Assembly (NCBI GenBank): GCA_958510825.1
Contig: OY294046.1
Location: forward strand, 10,704,847-10,768,846
Direction: 5' to 3'
DNA length: 64,000 nt
Source of the DNA: Brachypterus glaber
Lineage: Eukaryota; Arthropoda; Insecta; Coleoptera; Kateretidae
Position numbers and translations under genes: made by a program. This document shows positions 44,498 to 56,189 of this stretch, piece by piece. The notes beneath the pieces are model-generated. The model was not told the origin of the DNA. It searched no databases and saw nothing but the letters and a program-made list of their open reading frames with translations. Each line of letters opens with the position of its first letter. Positions within the stretch are counted from its first letter, which is position 1.

Positions 44498-45031
44498 GTA
44501 AGTATTTTTTATCTTTTTATTTTTTTGTGATTGTATTTTCAGATTCTGCGGAGCAAAATATTTTTTAGACAGCCAAATTCGAAAGTACCTACAACTGTTG
44601 ATAAAATTTTGAAAAAATATTGTCAATTGTCCTTATTTTGTGACAAAAAAAACAGCAGATAAAATTACCTAAATTTAAAGTAAAAAAAAAACAGTATTTT
44701 TTACAGCGTTAAAAAAAATAGTTAAAATTAAATAAAATTCATTTAAAGTATTTTTAAATAATTTACGTGTTTTTTAATTATGTGATATTTTTTAATATTT
44801 TATGATTTTTTTTTCATTTGAAAAACTTTAAAATGCTTAAAGAAAAAATAACACGTTTTACTCACTTTTTTTTACTCGTCTGCAGTGGTTAATCCTGCAG
44901 GCTTATTAAAAAAGATTTACGTAAAACAAAATACTAAAACTTTAAATATATTCTTGTTCTTTAATAAATGTTGAATATTTTTTTCGTTTTAAGAAATCTT
45001 TTTTTTAAAATAATACATAAAATTCCAAATA

Positions 45032-45073
45032 CCAACGTTTCGCCCTTTTTTTGTACGGGCTTCTTCAAAACAG
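45032..45073 (-). other. Possible degenerate hammerhead-ribozyme-like core
   Basis: On the minus strand: TTTTGAAGAAGCCC, an 11-base loop, GGGC, then GAAACGTTGG. The order UGANGA, GC-paired stem, GAAA resembles the hammerhead core found in Penelope-like elements and some retrozymes. The first core base is U instead of C and one extra A precedes the stem, so activity is doubtful. Receptor intron 2. Confidence 0.3.
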
Positions 45074-45366
45074 CTTTATTAATTTGAATATAAAATATAA
45101 ATATAATGAATAGGTATACAATAAAAAGTTCAAATAAAATTTGAATACATAAAATAATTACACAAAGGATATAATAGAAACTTTAAATATTATATACATA
45201 TAACATTTTAAGTTACATTCTGTCCTGTGTGTCATTATTATATGTGTTTTATTTTTATTTTCTATTCCTATTCATTATATTTATACTAAAAATCAAAAAC
45301 ACAAATATTTGAATATGATTAACGTATAGAGTATATCTTTATTTTAATGAACTTTAAGACATCCAG

Positions 45367-45552
45367 AGTGTTCCGTTTAAATTGAAATCACCCCTGTAAA
45401 ATTGGCACTTGTTATTTTATGAGGGTCGGGTATTTTTTTCAAAAAATCATATCAGGCTCAGATTTAACATTTTGGAAAACTAAAAAAAAATACCCGACCC
45501 TCATAAAATAACAAGTTCAAATTTTGCACATTTAAACAGAACACTCTGTAAA
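45367..45552. repeat. Inverted repeat with ATGAGGGTCGGGTATTTTTT arms
   Basis: TTGTTATTTTATGAGGGTCG pairs with CGACCCTCATAAAATAACAA; outer segments AGAGTGTTCCGTTTAAATTG / CATTTAAACAGAACACTCTG. Loop about 45 bases. Receptor intron 2. Confidence 0.7.
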
Positions 45553-46434
45553 TAAAATACAGATGGGGAAGTAATGAAATAAAAATGTTCACCGCCTATT
45601 AGATTAGAATATGTTTGTTGAGAATAATTATTTACCATAAAAACGTCAAAGAATAACAAATAAATTAAAGGGTAAAACAATTCTTTCATAAAAATGAAAA
45701 TAAATTATAAAAACTCAAATAAATTATAAAAAAAAAACAAAATAAATTATCCATATGGCCGTTAACCAGAATTTGTAATAGAAATACCATAAATTTTGAA
45801 AAAAAAAAATAAAGAACTACATAATACTGGAATACTATTGATAAGTAACCCTGGTAGAAAAGTACACAAATCTAACTTAACATAACATTAGATTAGTGAC
45901 ATTTTTATGTTTGGTATCCAACGTTATACAAAAACGTTATAAAATATATAAATGTAACCTAAAAAACTAACGTTTGACAAAAACGTTATAAAATACATAA
46001 ATCTAACGTTAGTTTCCCAACTAAATTATAACCTTTTTCTAACCTTTTTCTAACTTTAAATATTTTTTAAATTTACATTATTAATACATAAGCTATAGTA
46101 GAAAATACTTATTTCAGACAGCTATGCTAGGTTTGATAATTATTTATTATTTCTATAAAAAGTTTAAAAAAATATCCCCCAAAAGTCAAAATTATAGTAA
46201 TCTGGCAACGCTGAATTAGAATTGAAAAAATATTTTAAGATTCTGAATGTATAAATAAATATTAACTAACTAAATATAAAGTTTTTCTGAGAGGTAAACG
46301 TATTTATCGAAGTATAACAGGATATTACACGAAAAATATTTAGGGCCACCTAAAAATATGGCTATTTAATAAATAAATGTAAATGTTTAAAAATATTATG
46401 ATTCCTAAAATATATTAAGATTTATTTATATGAA

Positions 46435-46930
46435 TAAAATCCTATCACACCATAACCTCCTAACCCCTTCGCTCCGTAAACCCATATATTATAACCTCTT
46501 AACCCCATCATCCTATTCTGTGGAGAAGTCCGGTTTTCGAAATCATAAGAGTTTTGTGACTGAAGTCGTGAATCAAGGTCTACTTCATTATTTTTTTAAA
46601 ACCTCTCAGACGTCTGATACCTCAGTAAGCTTGTTATCCAATATCTTTTTTGCAATATATATGAAATTGAATTTTTTTGTGGTATTTACTCAATTATTTA
46701 ACGAAAGACCATTACTACCACTACTACTACTTTTCAAATTTGAAATCCTGCTACCCCCGAGAATATTGGAGACTAATATGAAAAAATCAACAATAAAAAA
46801 CTTACTCCACATTTCTGAGGTTTGGGGTTATAATTTCAGTAACCGGACTTCTCCACAGAATAGGATAACGGGATTAAAGGGATATAATGTATGGGGTTAC
46901 GAAGTGAAGTTATTTTGAGGTTATTTATAA
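46435..46930. mobile_element. Inverted-repeat element with TGTGGAGAAGTCCGGTT arms
   Basis: CCTATTCTGTGGAGAAGTCC (about 46511) pairs with GGACTTCTCCACAGAATAGG (about 46846). The outer AACCCCTTCGCTCCGTAAAC pairs with GGGGTTACGAAGTGAAG. The 162-residue open frame across it is repeat translation. It is followed by a GAGGTTAGGGG-type low-complexity tract to about 47130. Confidence 0.65.
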
Positions 46931-47603
46931 TATTTCTTTTTTGAGGTTAGGGGATTTTTGGGTTATAGAGTTACTTACCTATGACTATGTTCCACAAAAA
47001 AAAGAACTGAAGAATTTGTTCTGTTTTCCCAAACTATATTTTTCTACTTAATCAGGTTAGGGGGTTTTGAGGTTATGCGGCTATGGTATAATGAGGTTAG
47101 GGGATTATGGGATTCTAGGGTTATAAAATTAGCAATTTGGGGACAGTGGTGTGGCATAGATGATTTTAGCGGTTTCAGTAGTTTTTCGGGTGTTTTTTGA
47201 GGTTATGTTAAAATCTTGACGTGTAGGGGTTAAACGGGTTGCGGATTCAGTTTCAGCGGGAAAAAATACATAGGAATATCATATTGGAATCCAGGACTCA
47301 GAATTTTTTTTTCGTGGGCCTGTGTAATCCAATGGCACTGGTAATTTAATCTCAAAATTATATTGGTGTATAAATATTTTATTCGCAACTAAAACAGAAC
47401 TAAAAAACTAAGTATTATATTATTATTTTCTTTATTTAAATTCAAACATGTAGGTTTAAAAAAAATAGTACCTTATTTTTAAATAAAAACAGTTGCGAAT
47501 AAAACAGTATACAGTTCTCTCGAAAAATGGTACTTTTCCTCGACCTATAAATGGTCTCGGCACTTCGTGCCTCGCCCATTAATAAGGTATCTACTATTTT
47601 TAG

Positions 47604-47749
47604 CTGAGCATGGAATGGCCTCAATAAGTCACATGTATAACACTAACTGTTCAAACAAATTTGGTTTAGAGTACTATACGAAAAATAAATTTTACTTCAT
47701 ATTTATTAATTTTAATTACTACAATCACTTCATCGGCCTAATATTATTG
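47604..47749 (+). CDS. Gustatory receptor exon: TM3 end and second extracellular loop
   Basis: Acceptor ATTTTTAG at 47603, donor GTAAGT at 47750. After the split Thr codon it reads EHGMASISHMYNTNCSNKFG. The Glu-His pair at the end of TM3 and the Cys in the following loop are typical of sugar receptors. It continues YYNHFIGLILL, the beginning of TM4. The upstream in-frame part of the open frame (from 47567) is intron and repeat sequence, not coding. Confidence 0.85.
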
Positions 47750-48270
47750 GTAAGTTAACAAAAAAACTTAGGTACCTGTAAATCAGATTTTGTTTATTAT
47801 ATATACCTACCCATCAGAAAGTGATTAGTCTACCTATAACTAAAAAATTTATAAGATTATAACCTATAAAATGCTTTTAAACCTATTGTTAATATAATAT
47901 ATAACCAATAAAAATTATATACCAATGCTACATTATTACGGTTACCAAGGTTAACGCGTTTCTTATTTTTTTCTTAAGAAAATGGCAGATTCACACGAAA
48001 CGATTGCACTTATCACTTAACAATTTTGACATTATTATACAGTAGCTCCATCTAATTAAGGCTCTATAGAGCTTTACCTCTAATAAAGTAAATGCGTGCG
48101 CGTAAACTAGCATAATGAAATTCAAAGTATATTCAAATAAATAAAACACACAGAAACGTTTTTAAAAATTGAAATCTAGGTGGCCAATCACTATCTGGGG
48201 GCCAATCACCGTACTGCTTACCCTGTACCTATATAGATACATAATAATGTAATGGAAAATATTTCAATTA

Positions 48271-48972
48271 GGGGCTGTCCATATATTACGTAACGTGCCT
48301 AGGGGGGGGTGTCAGAGAAATTGTTACAGTTTGTGACAAGGGGGGAGGGGGGTTTAGGTAAACGTTACGTAACGGAATTTAATAAATTTAATGTTTATTT
48401 CCTAAGTTTGGCAGATGTATTTTTATTTCAACATAAATTACTATTTAGTGGCCCATAATTCCCCTTTTCACACAAAAATTGACGAAACTATGCATATTTA
48501 AATAATATTGTAATCAGTAAAAAAACTGTTGACATTAATATTAAAAAAAAATCTTACGGTCCTGTTCTTGCGTGATCTTGCCGATGAATCATCGGCGATG
48601 ATACATTTTCGCGCAGAATGTGTACTCACAGAACACCAATATGTGTACTATTCTGTGTACCTGTGCATAAACGATATACGTGTTATATGTGACACTCAGT
48701 GTAAAAAGAGGTACCTAGTATTTTTTCCCTGAGTGATATTAATTATGAATATTTTTTTTAAGTTTGAGTGATTTTTTCATGTAAATTTTTATATTTATTT
48801 ATTTATATAAATATTAATATTTTAGGTTCATGTGTGTTTTGTCGAGAAAAATGAATCAATAGTGAGAATACAGTTAAATTTACGCGTTACATAGGGGGGG
48901 GGGGTGTTGTTAAATGTGACAGTTTGTTACACAGGGGAGGGGGGGTCAATTTTTGGATGGATGGACAGCCCC
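48271..48972. mobile_element. 0.7 kb MITE with GGGGCTGTCCAT termini, TTA duplication
   Basis: Starts GGGGCTGTCCATATATTACG and ends ATGGATGGACAGCCCC, with TTA on both sides (48268-48270 and 48973-48975). G-rich runs follow each terminus. The TWA duplication fits PIF/Harbinger. A degenerate relative with GTTACGTAATTACATG lies at about 50865-50990. Receptor intron 3. Confidence 0.65.
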
Positions 48973-49153
48973 TTAAATGGTTAATATTTCTAAAAAAAAT
49001 CATAATAGTTTTGCTTTTCCACAAATATCTGATATTATTCCGTGGGTAGTCGTAGGAAAAAGCATTTTTTCCTACAATCTTTAAAAATTTTTTTATTTGT
49101 AGGACTGTATTGTTCGAGATTAATATAACAACCCGTTTTTTTTTTTATTTTAG

Positions 49154-49330
49154 GCATTGAGTTGGATTGGTTTGTTAATTTGGAATTTTAGTGATATTTT
49201 TATAGTAGTAATGAGCATTGTTTTAACAACAAGATTTGATCAAATTAATAACAGAATTAGAAAAAAGATAAACGAGCATAAAATGAATAAATGTTTTCAG
49301 ATTTATAAAGGATATAATAATGATTTACCG
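49154..49330 (+). CDS. Gustatory receptor exon: TM4 and intracellular loop
   Basis: Acceptor TTATTTTAG at 49153, donor GTAAGA at 49331; exactly 59 codons. Reads ALSWIGLLIWNFSDIFIVVM followed by SIVLTTRFDQINNRI. It matches the strongly conserved LWNF.DLFI..(I/V)S..L..RF.QIN block of insect sugar receptors. The end (YKGYNNDLP) is the variable loop before the next exon's EFWR motif. Confidence 0.9.
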
Positions 49331-49984
49331 GTAAGAATTGAAACAACGGTTATCTTACCCAATGAACTAGTTCATTGAGCTTACCTAATAAGATTTTACC
49401 AGGGATGACTCAAGGGATTTTTTTGGAGGGAGGCCACATAAGTTAAATCTCTATAAAGAAATTTACCTATTTGCTTCTTGCTTCTTGCGCAGGATATTTA
49501 GGGGATAGAGAATCGCCATTTTGATACCCTGCCGATTTGCCAGATCTCATGTTTTTTCCCTCAAAGTGTTTTCTCTTTCTAACTGTAAGGACGAATAATA
49601 CATGTTAACAAAAATTTGTCAACAAGCGGCATTGCTGTCTAGATGTTTTTTGTTTACTTTTTAAGGTGACGTTTGTGGTACATTTTTCGAGTTTTTTCGT
49701 TTTTCTATTAATTTTCCTTGCTTTTTTAAGACATTTTGGAATTTTTATAATCATATAAATGTTGTTTATAGACCAATAGCTAGAAACAGACCATATAAGA
49801 TAGGTTATAAATTTAAATTTACGCGGCCATGGCATCAAAATGGCGAAGTATTCATGTTGGTTGCCTATATTTCGCACTCCCGATATATAGCTGCTATATC
49901 TCTCTTAAGACCGTTATAGGTGATAGATTTATGTGGGGGAGGCAGGTCAAAAATTTTTCCAACTAAACATTAAGGAATTTCCAA

Positions 49985-50225
49985 ACTTTTAACCCTGAAA
50001 AAAAAAGCGTTATTCCTGATGACTAAAAAAAGGTCATCAACTCTATAAATAACCCTTACCTTGGAGGAAAATTTTGATGACTAAAAAAAAGGTTATCACC
50101 TTAAAAAAAAAAGGTTTTCCCCTAACGGAAGATTTTTATAACTAAAAAAAAGGACCTCACCTCTAAAAAAAAAGCTTTACCCCGGGCAGAAAGTTTTGGT
50201 GAGTACAAAAAAAAAGGTCCTCGCC
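49985..50225. repeat. Degenerate ~60-bp tandem repeat (GATGACTAAAAAAAGG units)
   Basis: Four imperfect units containing GATGACTAAAAAAAGGTCAT, GATGACTAAAAAAAAGGTTA, ATAACTAAAAAAAAGGACC and GTGAGTACAAAAAAAAAGGTC. Receptor intron 4. Confidence 0.6.
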
Positions 50226-50452
50226 TCTGTGAACTTGCCAACTGTACCTTTAAATCTCTCTATTTTCCCAACTCCACCCAATTTTTCTGTTGCTGTTTTA
50301 CAGCTGGACAGTGGATTTTTCCGGGGGTGGCGACGAAGTGCCCTACCCCCCTTTGCGTTATCCCTGAATTTTGCACACCTATAAATATATAAAAAATAGT
50401 ATAAATATTTTCTTGGGAATAGAGTTAATAAAACCACTCGAGTTTTTTTTAA

Positions 50453-50715
50453 CTATTTAGTAACGTTTCGGAGGGCTTTTTCTCTCTCTTCGGACCTATT
50501 AACAAATAAAAAAATATAAGCACACCTTTTAGGCATTTTATAACAGTATGAACATTTGCTATAAGTCAAAGACAAAATGACAAAATGTCTTTGACTTATA
50601 GTTCGTAGCAAATGTCCATAATGTTATAAAATTCCTAAAAGGTGTGCTATGTTTTTATTTGTTAATAGGTCCGAAGACAGAGAAAAAGCCCTCCGAAATG
50701 TTACTAAATAGTTTT
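50453..50715. mobile_element. Foldback MITE with ~120-bp arms
   Basis: Left TTAGTAACGTTTCGGAGGGC through ATAACAGTATGAACATTTGC. Right TTTGCTACGAACTATAAGTC-type arm in inverted orientation through GCCCTCCGAAATGTTACTAA. Near-perfect hairpin with the tip around GACAAAATGACAAAATGTC. Receptor intron 4. Confidence 0.75.
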
Positions 50716-51175
50716 TTGGGACCTAAAAGTACCACTTAGGGTTGTCTATATAAATTTTTACTCTAGGGGCGTTCGAACCACGACAAATAGAAAAGATTAA
50801 GTAAATAAAAAAAATTTGGACCATCCTAATGAAATATAGGCTGAAAGAATAGGTCTAAATTATTACGTAACGCAAATTTTGATCATTTTGGACACCCCCC
50901 TGTAATGCTATTTTCCTATACCATTAACATGAGCGTAACACTCCAAAATGACACCCCCCCCCCTCTAGGAGCGTTACGTAATTACATGTTACATGTTTGT
51001 TTAACCTCGTACTATTCTACTTAATTAAGCATCCCCTAAGTCCAGGACTTGTGTGGGCTAGTAGTAGAGGGAACCACGGGCTTATACTGACTTTCGAACT
51101 AGTTTCTAGGGAGTGTCCGTTTCACTTATCGCCTTCGCCAAATTTCAATTATTAATTAACTGAAAAAGGCAAATC

Positions 51176-51244
51176 GGCGCCAGTGAGAATCGAACTCACG
51201 ATAGTAGACTTGCTATGCATACGCGCTAGCCACTACGCTATGCC
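51176..51244 (-). ncRNA. tRNA-like sequence (SINE head or tRNA pseudogene)
   Basis: On the minus strand it begins GGCATAGCGTAGTGGCTAGC and ends GAGTTCGATTCTCACTGGCG + CC. It has an A-box-like TAGTGGCTAGCG and a B-box-like GTTCGATTC. The T arm is perfect (GTGAG, seven-base loop, CTCAC). The acceptor stem pairs only partly (GGC with GCC) and the anticodon arm is shortened (ATAG/CTAT). A functional tRNA is therefore unlikely; a tRNA-derived SINE head with internal Pol III promoter boxes fits better. Receptor intron 4. Confidence 0.6.
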
Positions 51245-51367
51245 TCCCATCAATACTTGAACGTTCCCATATCTCATATCCCTATATCTGAAAGAATAAG
51301 TCTGGGCCATCCTGTATAATGTAATGCGAAGCTTTACATCTTCATGACTTATTTTTTATACTTTAAG

Positions 51368-51522
51368 GCACAAGAATATGAATTTTGGAGATCTGTAAGG
51401 GAAGATTACAATGACGTGACAAAAATCTGCTACCACTTGGACGATTTGCTTTCAAACATAATTTTATTATCGTACTCTTCAAATATGTTTTTTATATTAA
51501 TTCAATTATTTTTTAGTTTTAG
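51368..51522 (+). CDS. Gustatory receptor exon: EFW(R)RVRED motif and TM5
   Basis: Acceptor TTTAAG at 51367, donor GTAAAT at 51523. Reads AQEYEFWRSVREDYNDV, then CYHLDDLLSNIILLSYSSNM and FFILIQLFFSF. This corresponds to FWR.VRE.YN.L..L...VD..(L/I)S.(L/I)(V/I)LLS...N(L/M)YFI in Gr64/Gr5a proteins. TM5 begins within it. The last two bases (AG) are completed by A of the next exon to give Arg. Confidence 0.9.
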
Positions 51523-51610
51523 GTAAATATACTCACTCATTTTATTATGTATTTTTTTGTAAATTGTAACTATACCGGGTGTCAAACTAGGTTCTTGACA
51601 AGCTTTATCT

Positions 51611-52522
51611 CCGTTATTTGAAAAGATATAAATTTTTGCAAAAAATAACATTAAATGGAAGCCAAAGAAGATTTTATTGAAATAAATGCTGTCAAAAAAA
51701 AATACTTTTCCATATAGGAATCAAAAAAAAGTTTTAAAAATATTAGTTTTTCTTTTTTTTTAATAAAAAAAAACATACAGGTTGACAGACTATACCGGGT
51801 CTTCCGTTATTTGAAAAGATAGAAATTTTTGCAAAAAATAGCATTAAATGGGAGCCAAAGAAAATTTAGTTGCCATATCAAAAACCGCCCCTTGCTTACC
51901 CACCCAAATCCAAACCGTTATTTGAAAAGATATAAATTTTTGCAAAAAATAACATTAAATGGAAGCCAAAGAAGATTTTATTGAAATAAATGCTGTCAAA
52001 AAAAATACTTTTCCATATAGGAATCAAAAAAAGTTTTAAAAATATTAGTTTTTCTTTTTTTTTAATAAAAAAAAAACATACAGGTTGACAGACTATACCG
52101 GGTCTTCCGTTATTTGAAAAGATAGAAATTTTTGCAAAAAATAGCATTAAATGGGAGCCAAAGAAAATTTAGTTGCCATATCAAAAACCGCCCCTTGCTT
52201 ACCCACCCAAATCCAAACCGTTATTTGAAAAGATATAAATTTTTGCAAAAAATAACATTAAATGGAAGCCAAAGAAGATTTTATTGAAATAAATGCTGTC
52301 AAAAAAAATACTTTTCCATATAGGAATCAAAAAAAGTTTTAAAAATATTAGTTTTTCTTTTTTTTTAATAAAAAAAAAAACATACAGGTTGACAGACTAT
52401 ACCGGATCTTCCGTTATTTGAAAAGATAGAAATTTTTGCAAAAAATAGCATTAAATGGGAGCCAAAGAAAATTTAGTTGCCATATCAAAAACCGCCCCTT
52501 GCTTACCCACCCAAATCCAAAC
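51611..52522. repeat. Three tandem ~303-bp units
   Basis: CCGTTATTTGAAAAGATATA recurs at 51611, 51915 and 52218 (spacing 304 and 303). Each unit has two related halves: one with AACATTAAATGGAAGCC, the other with AGCATTAAATGGGAGCC. Each unit ends in GCTTACCCACCCAAATCCAAA. The units are almost identical, so amplification is recent. Confidence 0.9.
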
Positions 52523-53109
52523 CCAAGTTCTGTTTTTCAAATAGCAACCCCCAATTTTTATCAAAAAATATGAAAGTATATTTCATTCTGAATTCAGGTA
52601 TTATAAGTGGTATATTATGTTTTAAGGGGCTCCAAATAATAATTATTATTTATTAATAATAGGGTGGTATTTAGAACAAAATTTCAGGTGGTTCCAGGAG
52701 AGTGGGTTATTAACGGTTATTTTTGGATACATCAATCAGTTCTCTTTTAGGTATAATCTGCAAGTTTTTGGACTTTTTTTGATAAAAAAAATATAGCTTG
52801 TAATCTGGTGGGGTGCTACTTTGGAGCCCCTTAAAAAAATAATAAATAAAAAAATTCTTTAGTAAAAATAGGGGGGGTACTATTTAAAAAAAAAAGTTGG
52901 GAGTCCTTCCAAGAGGGTGGGTAAGTAAGAGGTAATTTTGCATATGCCAGTATATTCTACTTTGACTCGCATTTAATTTTGTTTTTTTTTTTCAAAAATT
53001 TTTTTTTAATAGATAGATAGATTTATTGGTGCTTATAGTAAAAAAACTTTACACAGGTCAGAACAAAACAGCTTATAGAATAAAAAATAAATAAATAAGT
53101 TAAATAATT

Positions 53110-54045
53110 TAGAAAAACATTACATTACACTTACTAATATTTCCAGTGAAGTGCCCATGTACTCCTCCACGGAGTAAAAGCAAAATCTCCTTAACATTGA
53201 ACCTACCACACGTTTAAAAGGCTTGTAGTGTAGATTTTTTACATTGTCGGGTAATTTATTATAAATTTTTATGTCGGGACTATTTTTAATAGACGTGACA
53301 TACTTTAAATTGTAGTTTTTCAAAAGATGAGGATTAACCGCCGAGCTAGTCGGATAGGTATGTGAATTTGAAAATTTTTCATATCTGCTAGAATTTTTAT
53401 GAATTTCTAAAAGAGTTTGTAATATAAAGATTGATGGTAAAGGCAGAATACCAAACCTAATAAACAATGGTTGACAATGTTCATTGTAATCTACACTCAC
53501 AATGGCCCTGACACATCTTTTTTGTAAGATAAATATTTTCCCTGAATCCATGCTATTTCCCCACAAAATTGTGCCATAGCTTAAAAGTGAATGGAAATTT
53601 GCATGGTAGGTCGTTAACAAAATATTCATATTAAGAGTTTTCTTTATTTCCCTTATTAAAAAAATTACTCTAGAGAGTTTAGGTATCAGGTACTCAATGT
53701 GCCCTGTCCACTTTAATGAATCATCAATAACAACTCCAAGGAGTTTGACACTACTGTTATTTGTTATTTGGTTATTGGTAGATATAATTATTTTTTGAGT
53801 TTTCTCTTTATTGAGTTTTAGTTTGTTAGAATAAAACCAATCCTGCATTTTATTTTCTATTTGAGTTCTAATTTTTATTAAAATATTGACACTTTTATTT
53901 GAGTTCAATAATGTACTGTCATCAGCAAAAAACAGCTCTTTTTAGGGCTCAAGGCAGAAAGGAAGATCGTTGATGAATATCAGAAATAGGAGAGGCCCTA
54001 GAATGGACCCCTGAGAAACCCTTATAAATTTGGAACTTTTAAATA
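53110..54045 (-). pseudogene. 5'-truncated CR1-group LINE ORF2 fragment
   Basis: The minus-strand reading from about 54030 gives QGSILGPLLFLIFINDLPFC, an in-frame stop, then FADDSTLLNSNKSV. A clean 262-residue tail follows (53908-53120) with LKLNKEKTQ, VKLLGVVIDDSLKW and YGTILWG. This is the palm C-motif and thumb of a reverse transcriptase related to, but distinct from, the LINE at 35776-38706 (FADD instead of YADD). The endonuclease and most of the RT are missing, and the stop makes it inactive. The 3' end near 53105 is followed by an AT-rich tail. Receptor intron 5, inside the composite element. Confidence 0.82.
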
Positions 54046-54960
54046 AGATAACTCAAACTATCTTTTAGCATATATTTGATATTTTCAGCTAATAAAATTA
54101 TTTTAAATAGAAAGGGGGGTCGTGTAATACATCATTTTAAAGCTTGTAAAATTCTCCATTTAACCATATTTATAAATTAAAAAAAAAAATGGGTTGAAAA
54201 TTAATGTAAAAATTCCTCTAAAAAAAACATGCCTAACTTCATCATAAAAAAATGTTAATTATACTTTTAAACTAATTTTAGTTGACATAAATAAAAATTT
54301 ATAAAAAAAAAACTTAAAAAATCGAATTTTTTAGCACAAAAAATTGAAAAATCAAAACCTTAAAAAACATTTTTAAAAAATTTAAAAATGTTAGAGAATT
54401 TTATAAGCTTTAAAATGATGTATCACACGACCCCCCTTTCTATTTAAAAAAAATGTCCCCCACATTTTAAGAGCTGAATATATAAAATATATGCTAAAAG
54501 ATAGTTTAAGTTGTCTTATTTAAGAGTTCTAAATTTGAAGTCGATATCGCAACTCGTTCAAAAGTTAAAAGGGGGAGGTGACTTTTGGACCGCACTGTAT
54601 ACCATGGTACCACTTATAGTGCATGGTTAGATTAAGAATGAAATGTACTTTCATATTCTTTGATAAAAATGGGGGTGCTATTTGAAAAACAGAAGTTGGG
54701 GGTGGTTTTAAGAGGGTGGGTAAACAAGGGGTGATTTTGGATATGTCAATAAAAACTTTTTTGGCTCCCATTTAATGTTGTTTTTGCAAGAATTTATATA
54801 TTTTCAAATAACGGAGCTTGTCAAGGACCTGGTGACATACCCGGTATAGTCTGTCAACATGTCTGTTTTTTTTTAATAAAAAAAAAGAAAAAAAATGTTT
54901 TTAAAACTTTTTTAAAACACCTTTATGGAAAAGTTTTTGTTGACAGCAGTATTTTTTTAG

Positions 54961-55120
54961 AGAAATGGACACAGTAGAAAAGTTTTACTTTTCGCTCTCG
55001 TTTCTATTTGTCATTGCTAGAATAGTATCAGTGTCGATATATGGCGGAATTATGAATGAAGTGGCAGTTAAATCGATGCAGTATCTAGTAGCGGTACCAT
55101 CAGATATTTACAACGTAGAG
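54961..55120 (+). CDS. Gustatory receptor exon: TM6 region
   Basis: Easily missed because it has no suitable ATG and lies between repeats. Acceptor ATTTTTTTAG at 54960, donor GTCAGT at 55121. Reads EMDTVEKFYFSLSFLFVIAR, IVSVSIYGGIMNEVAVK and SMQYLVAVPSDIYNVE. It matches the (F/Y).S..(F/Y)L..R...VS.(Y/F).(A/G)..(N/H)(D/E)...P...L..VPS..Y..EV stretch of sugar receptors. Its acceptor directly follows the inverted-repeat arm of the 51570-54850 element. Confidence 0.87.
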
Positions 55121-55182
55121 GTCAGTACATAAAAGGTACCTACACTGAGAAAATTGCTTTAGTAATCATAGCAAAATGGGTA

Positions 55183-56049
55183 CAGTTGGATCCGAAAAGA
55201 AAACAAGATTGAAAATTTAGTTGCGTAAATTCAATAATTACAATACAAACAAAGCCGTTGTCATCTTGACAATATTTGTCAAAATTACTTATAATAATTA
55301 TAAAGTAATTAGAAATGCGTTAAGAAATGTTAAGAAATCTCAAACTATTAGTATATTGGAAGCAGGATGTAAGGAAGTTATTGTGGCTAGTGATCTCTAT
55401 AGAGATTGTGGCAAGGTTATTTAGTGTTTCGGAAAGTTGTGTTCAGATCATAGAAAAAAGAATAATGGTTAAGATTGAAGAAAAAATAGACGGGGGAGGA
55501 AAAGGCGTGCAGACTCGGAAATAAAGAAGATATCAAATGAAATACAGGATGAAAATTTACTTAATTATTTGAGAGAATACCATTTACAAAAAGCGGTGCA
55601 TGCTATAAACAATACAAATTTTCCTGGGTCAAAAACCATCGCCCGTCGCCGCATAGATAGTTTCAAGATTAAAAAAGTGAAAAAAAAAGCTCCGGAAAAG
55701 CCTTTTTTTAAACGAAAATCATAATTTTCATAAATTATATGTTTGGTTAGTAGAGTTCAAATTTTTATTTTTTCATAAGATTTACTAAATATTGTGTTTT
55801 AATTTTTGATTTGATTAAATATTCTACCTAGATGTTTTTTCAGTTTATTATTTATTATTATTATTATTATTATTTTAATATTCAACATTATTCCCATGCA
55901 TTTTCTGTAATAATCTTTGAAAAAACTGACAATTAATTGTCAAATTAATCTAACCTATTTCTTAAAATCTTACTTAAACTAAACTAAAATACATAGTAAA
56001 ATTGACATTTTAGCATATTTAAATCTTGCGTTTTTTGTGGGTCCAACTG
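55183..56049 (+). mobile_element. pogo/mariner-like element, copy 2
   Basis: 867 bp with TA on both sides (55181-55182, 56050-56051). Starts CAGTTGGATCCGAAAAG; ends GTGGGTCCAACTG. It is the least disturbed of three copies. Plus-strand traces (TISILEAGCKEVIVASDLYR; after a frameshift VARLFSVSESCVQIIEKRI) look like a helix-turn-helix of a transposase N-terminus, but no DDE domain follows. Receptor intron 6. Confidence 0.75.
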
Positions 56050-56189
56050 TACATTGATTTCTCATTCTTAGAAAAAGTAACGTATATTACTCGCAGGTAT
56101 TTTAAAAAGAAATTTCTCCAAAAAAGGTCATGCTTAACGAGCAATAGTACAAGCACAAAGAGATATTATAAATGCGGAAAGTAGCATTT

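Larger units (their letters stand above)
51570..54850. mobile_element. 3.3 kb composite element with inverted ends, filling receptor intron 5
   Basis: Left end TATACCGGGTGTCAAACTAG followed by TTCTTGACAAGC and CCGTTATTTGAAAAGATATA. The right end is the inverted counterpart (GACATACCCGGTATA at about 54834, GGAGCTTGTCAAGGACC, TTTTCAAATAACGGAG). Inside are three ~303-bp tandem units, a LINE fragment and a pair of ACACGACCCCCCTTTC / AAAGGGGGGTCGTGT segments. It starts 48 bases after exon 5 and ends about 110 bases before exon 6. Confidence 0.65.

Noticed and set aside
46430..46918. 162-residue open frame
   Set aside because: It spans both arms of an inverted repeat (mirror blocks around TGTGGAGAAGTCC), has no known domain, and lies inside a receptor intron.
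55221..55524. Open frame RKFNNYNTNKAVVILTIF... considered as a host gene (also at 62872-63063)
   Set aside because: Occurs in two copies of the pogo-like element with frameshifts and stops; treated as transposon remnant.
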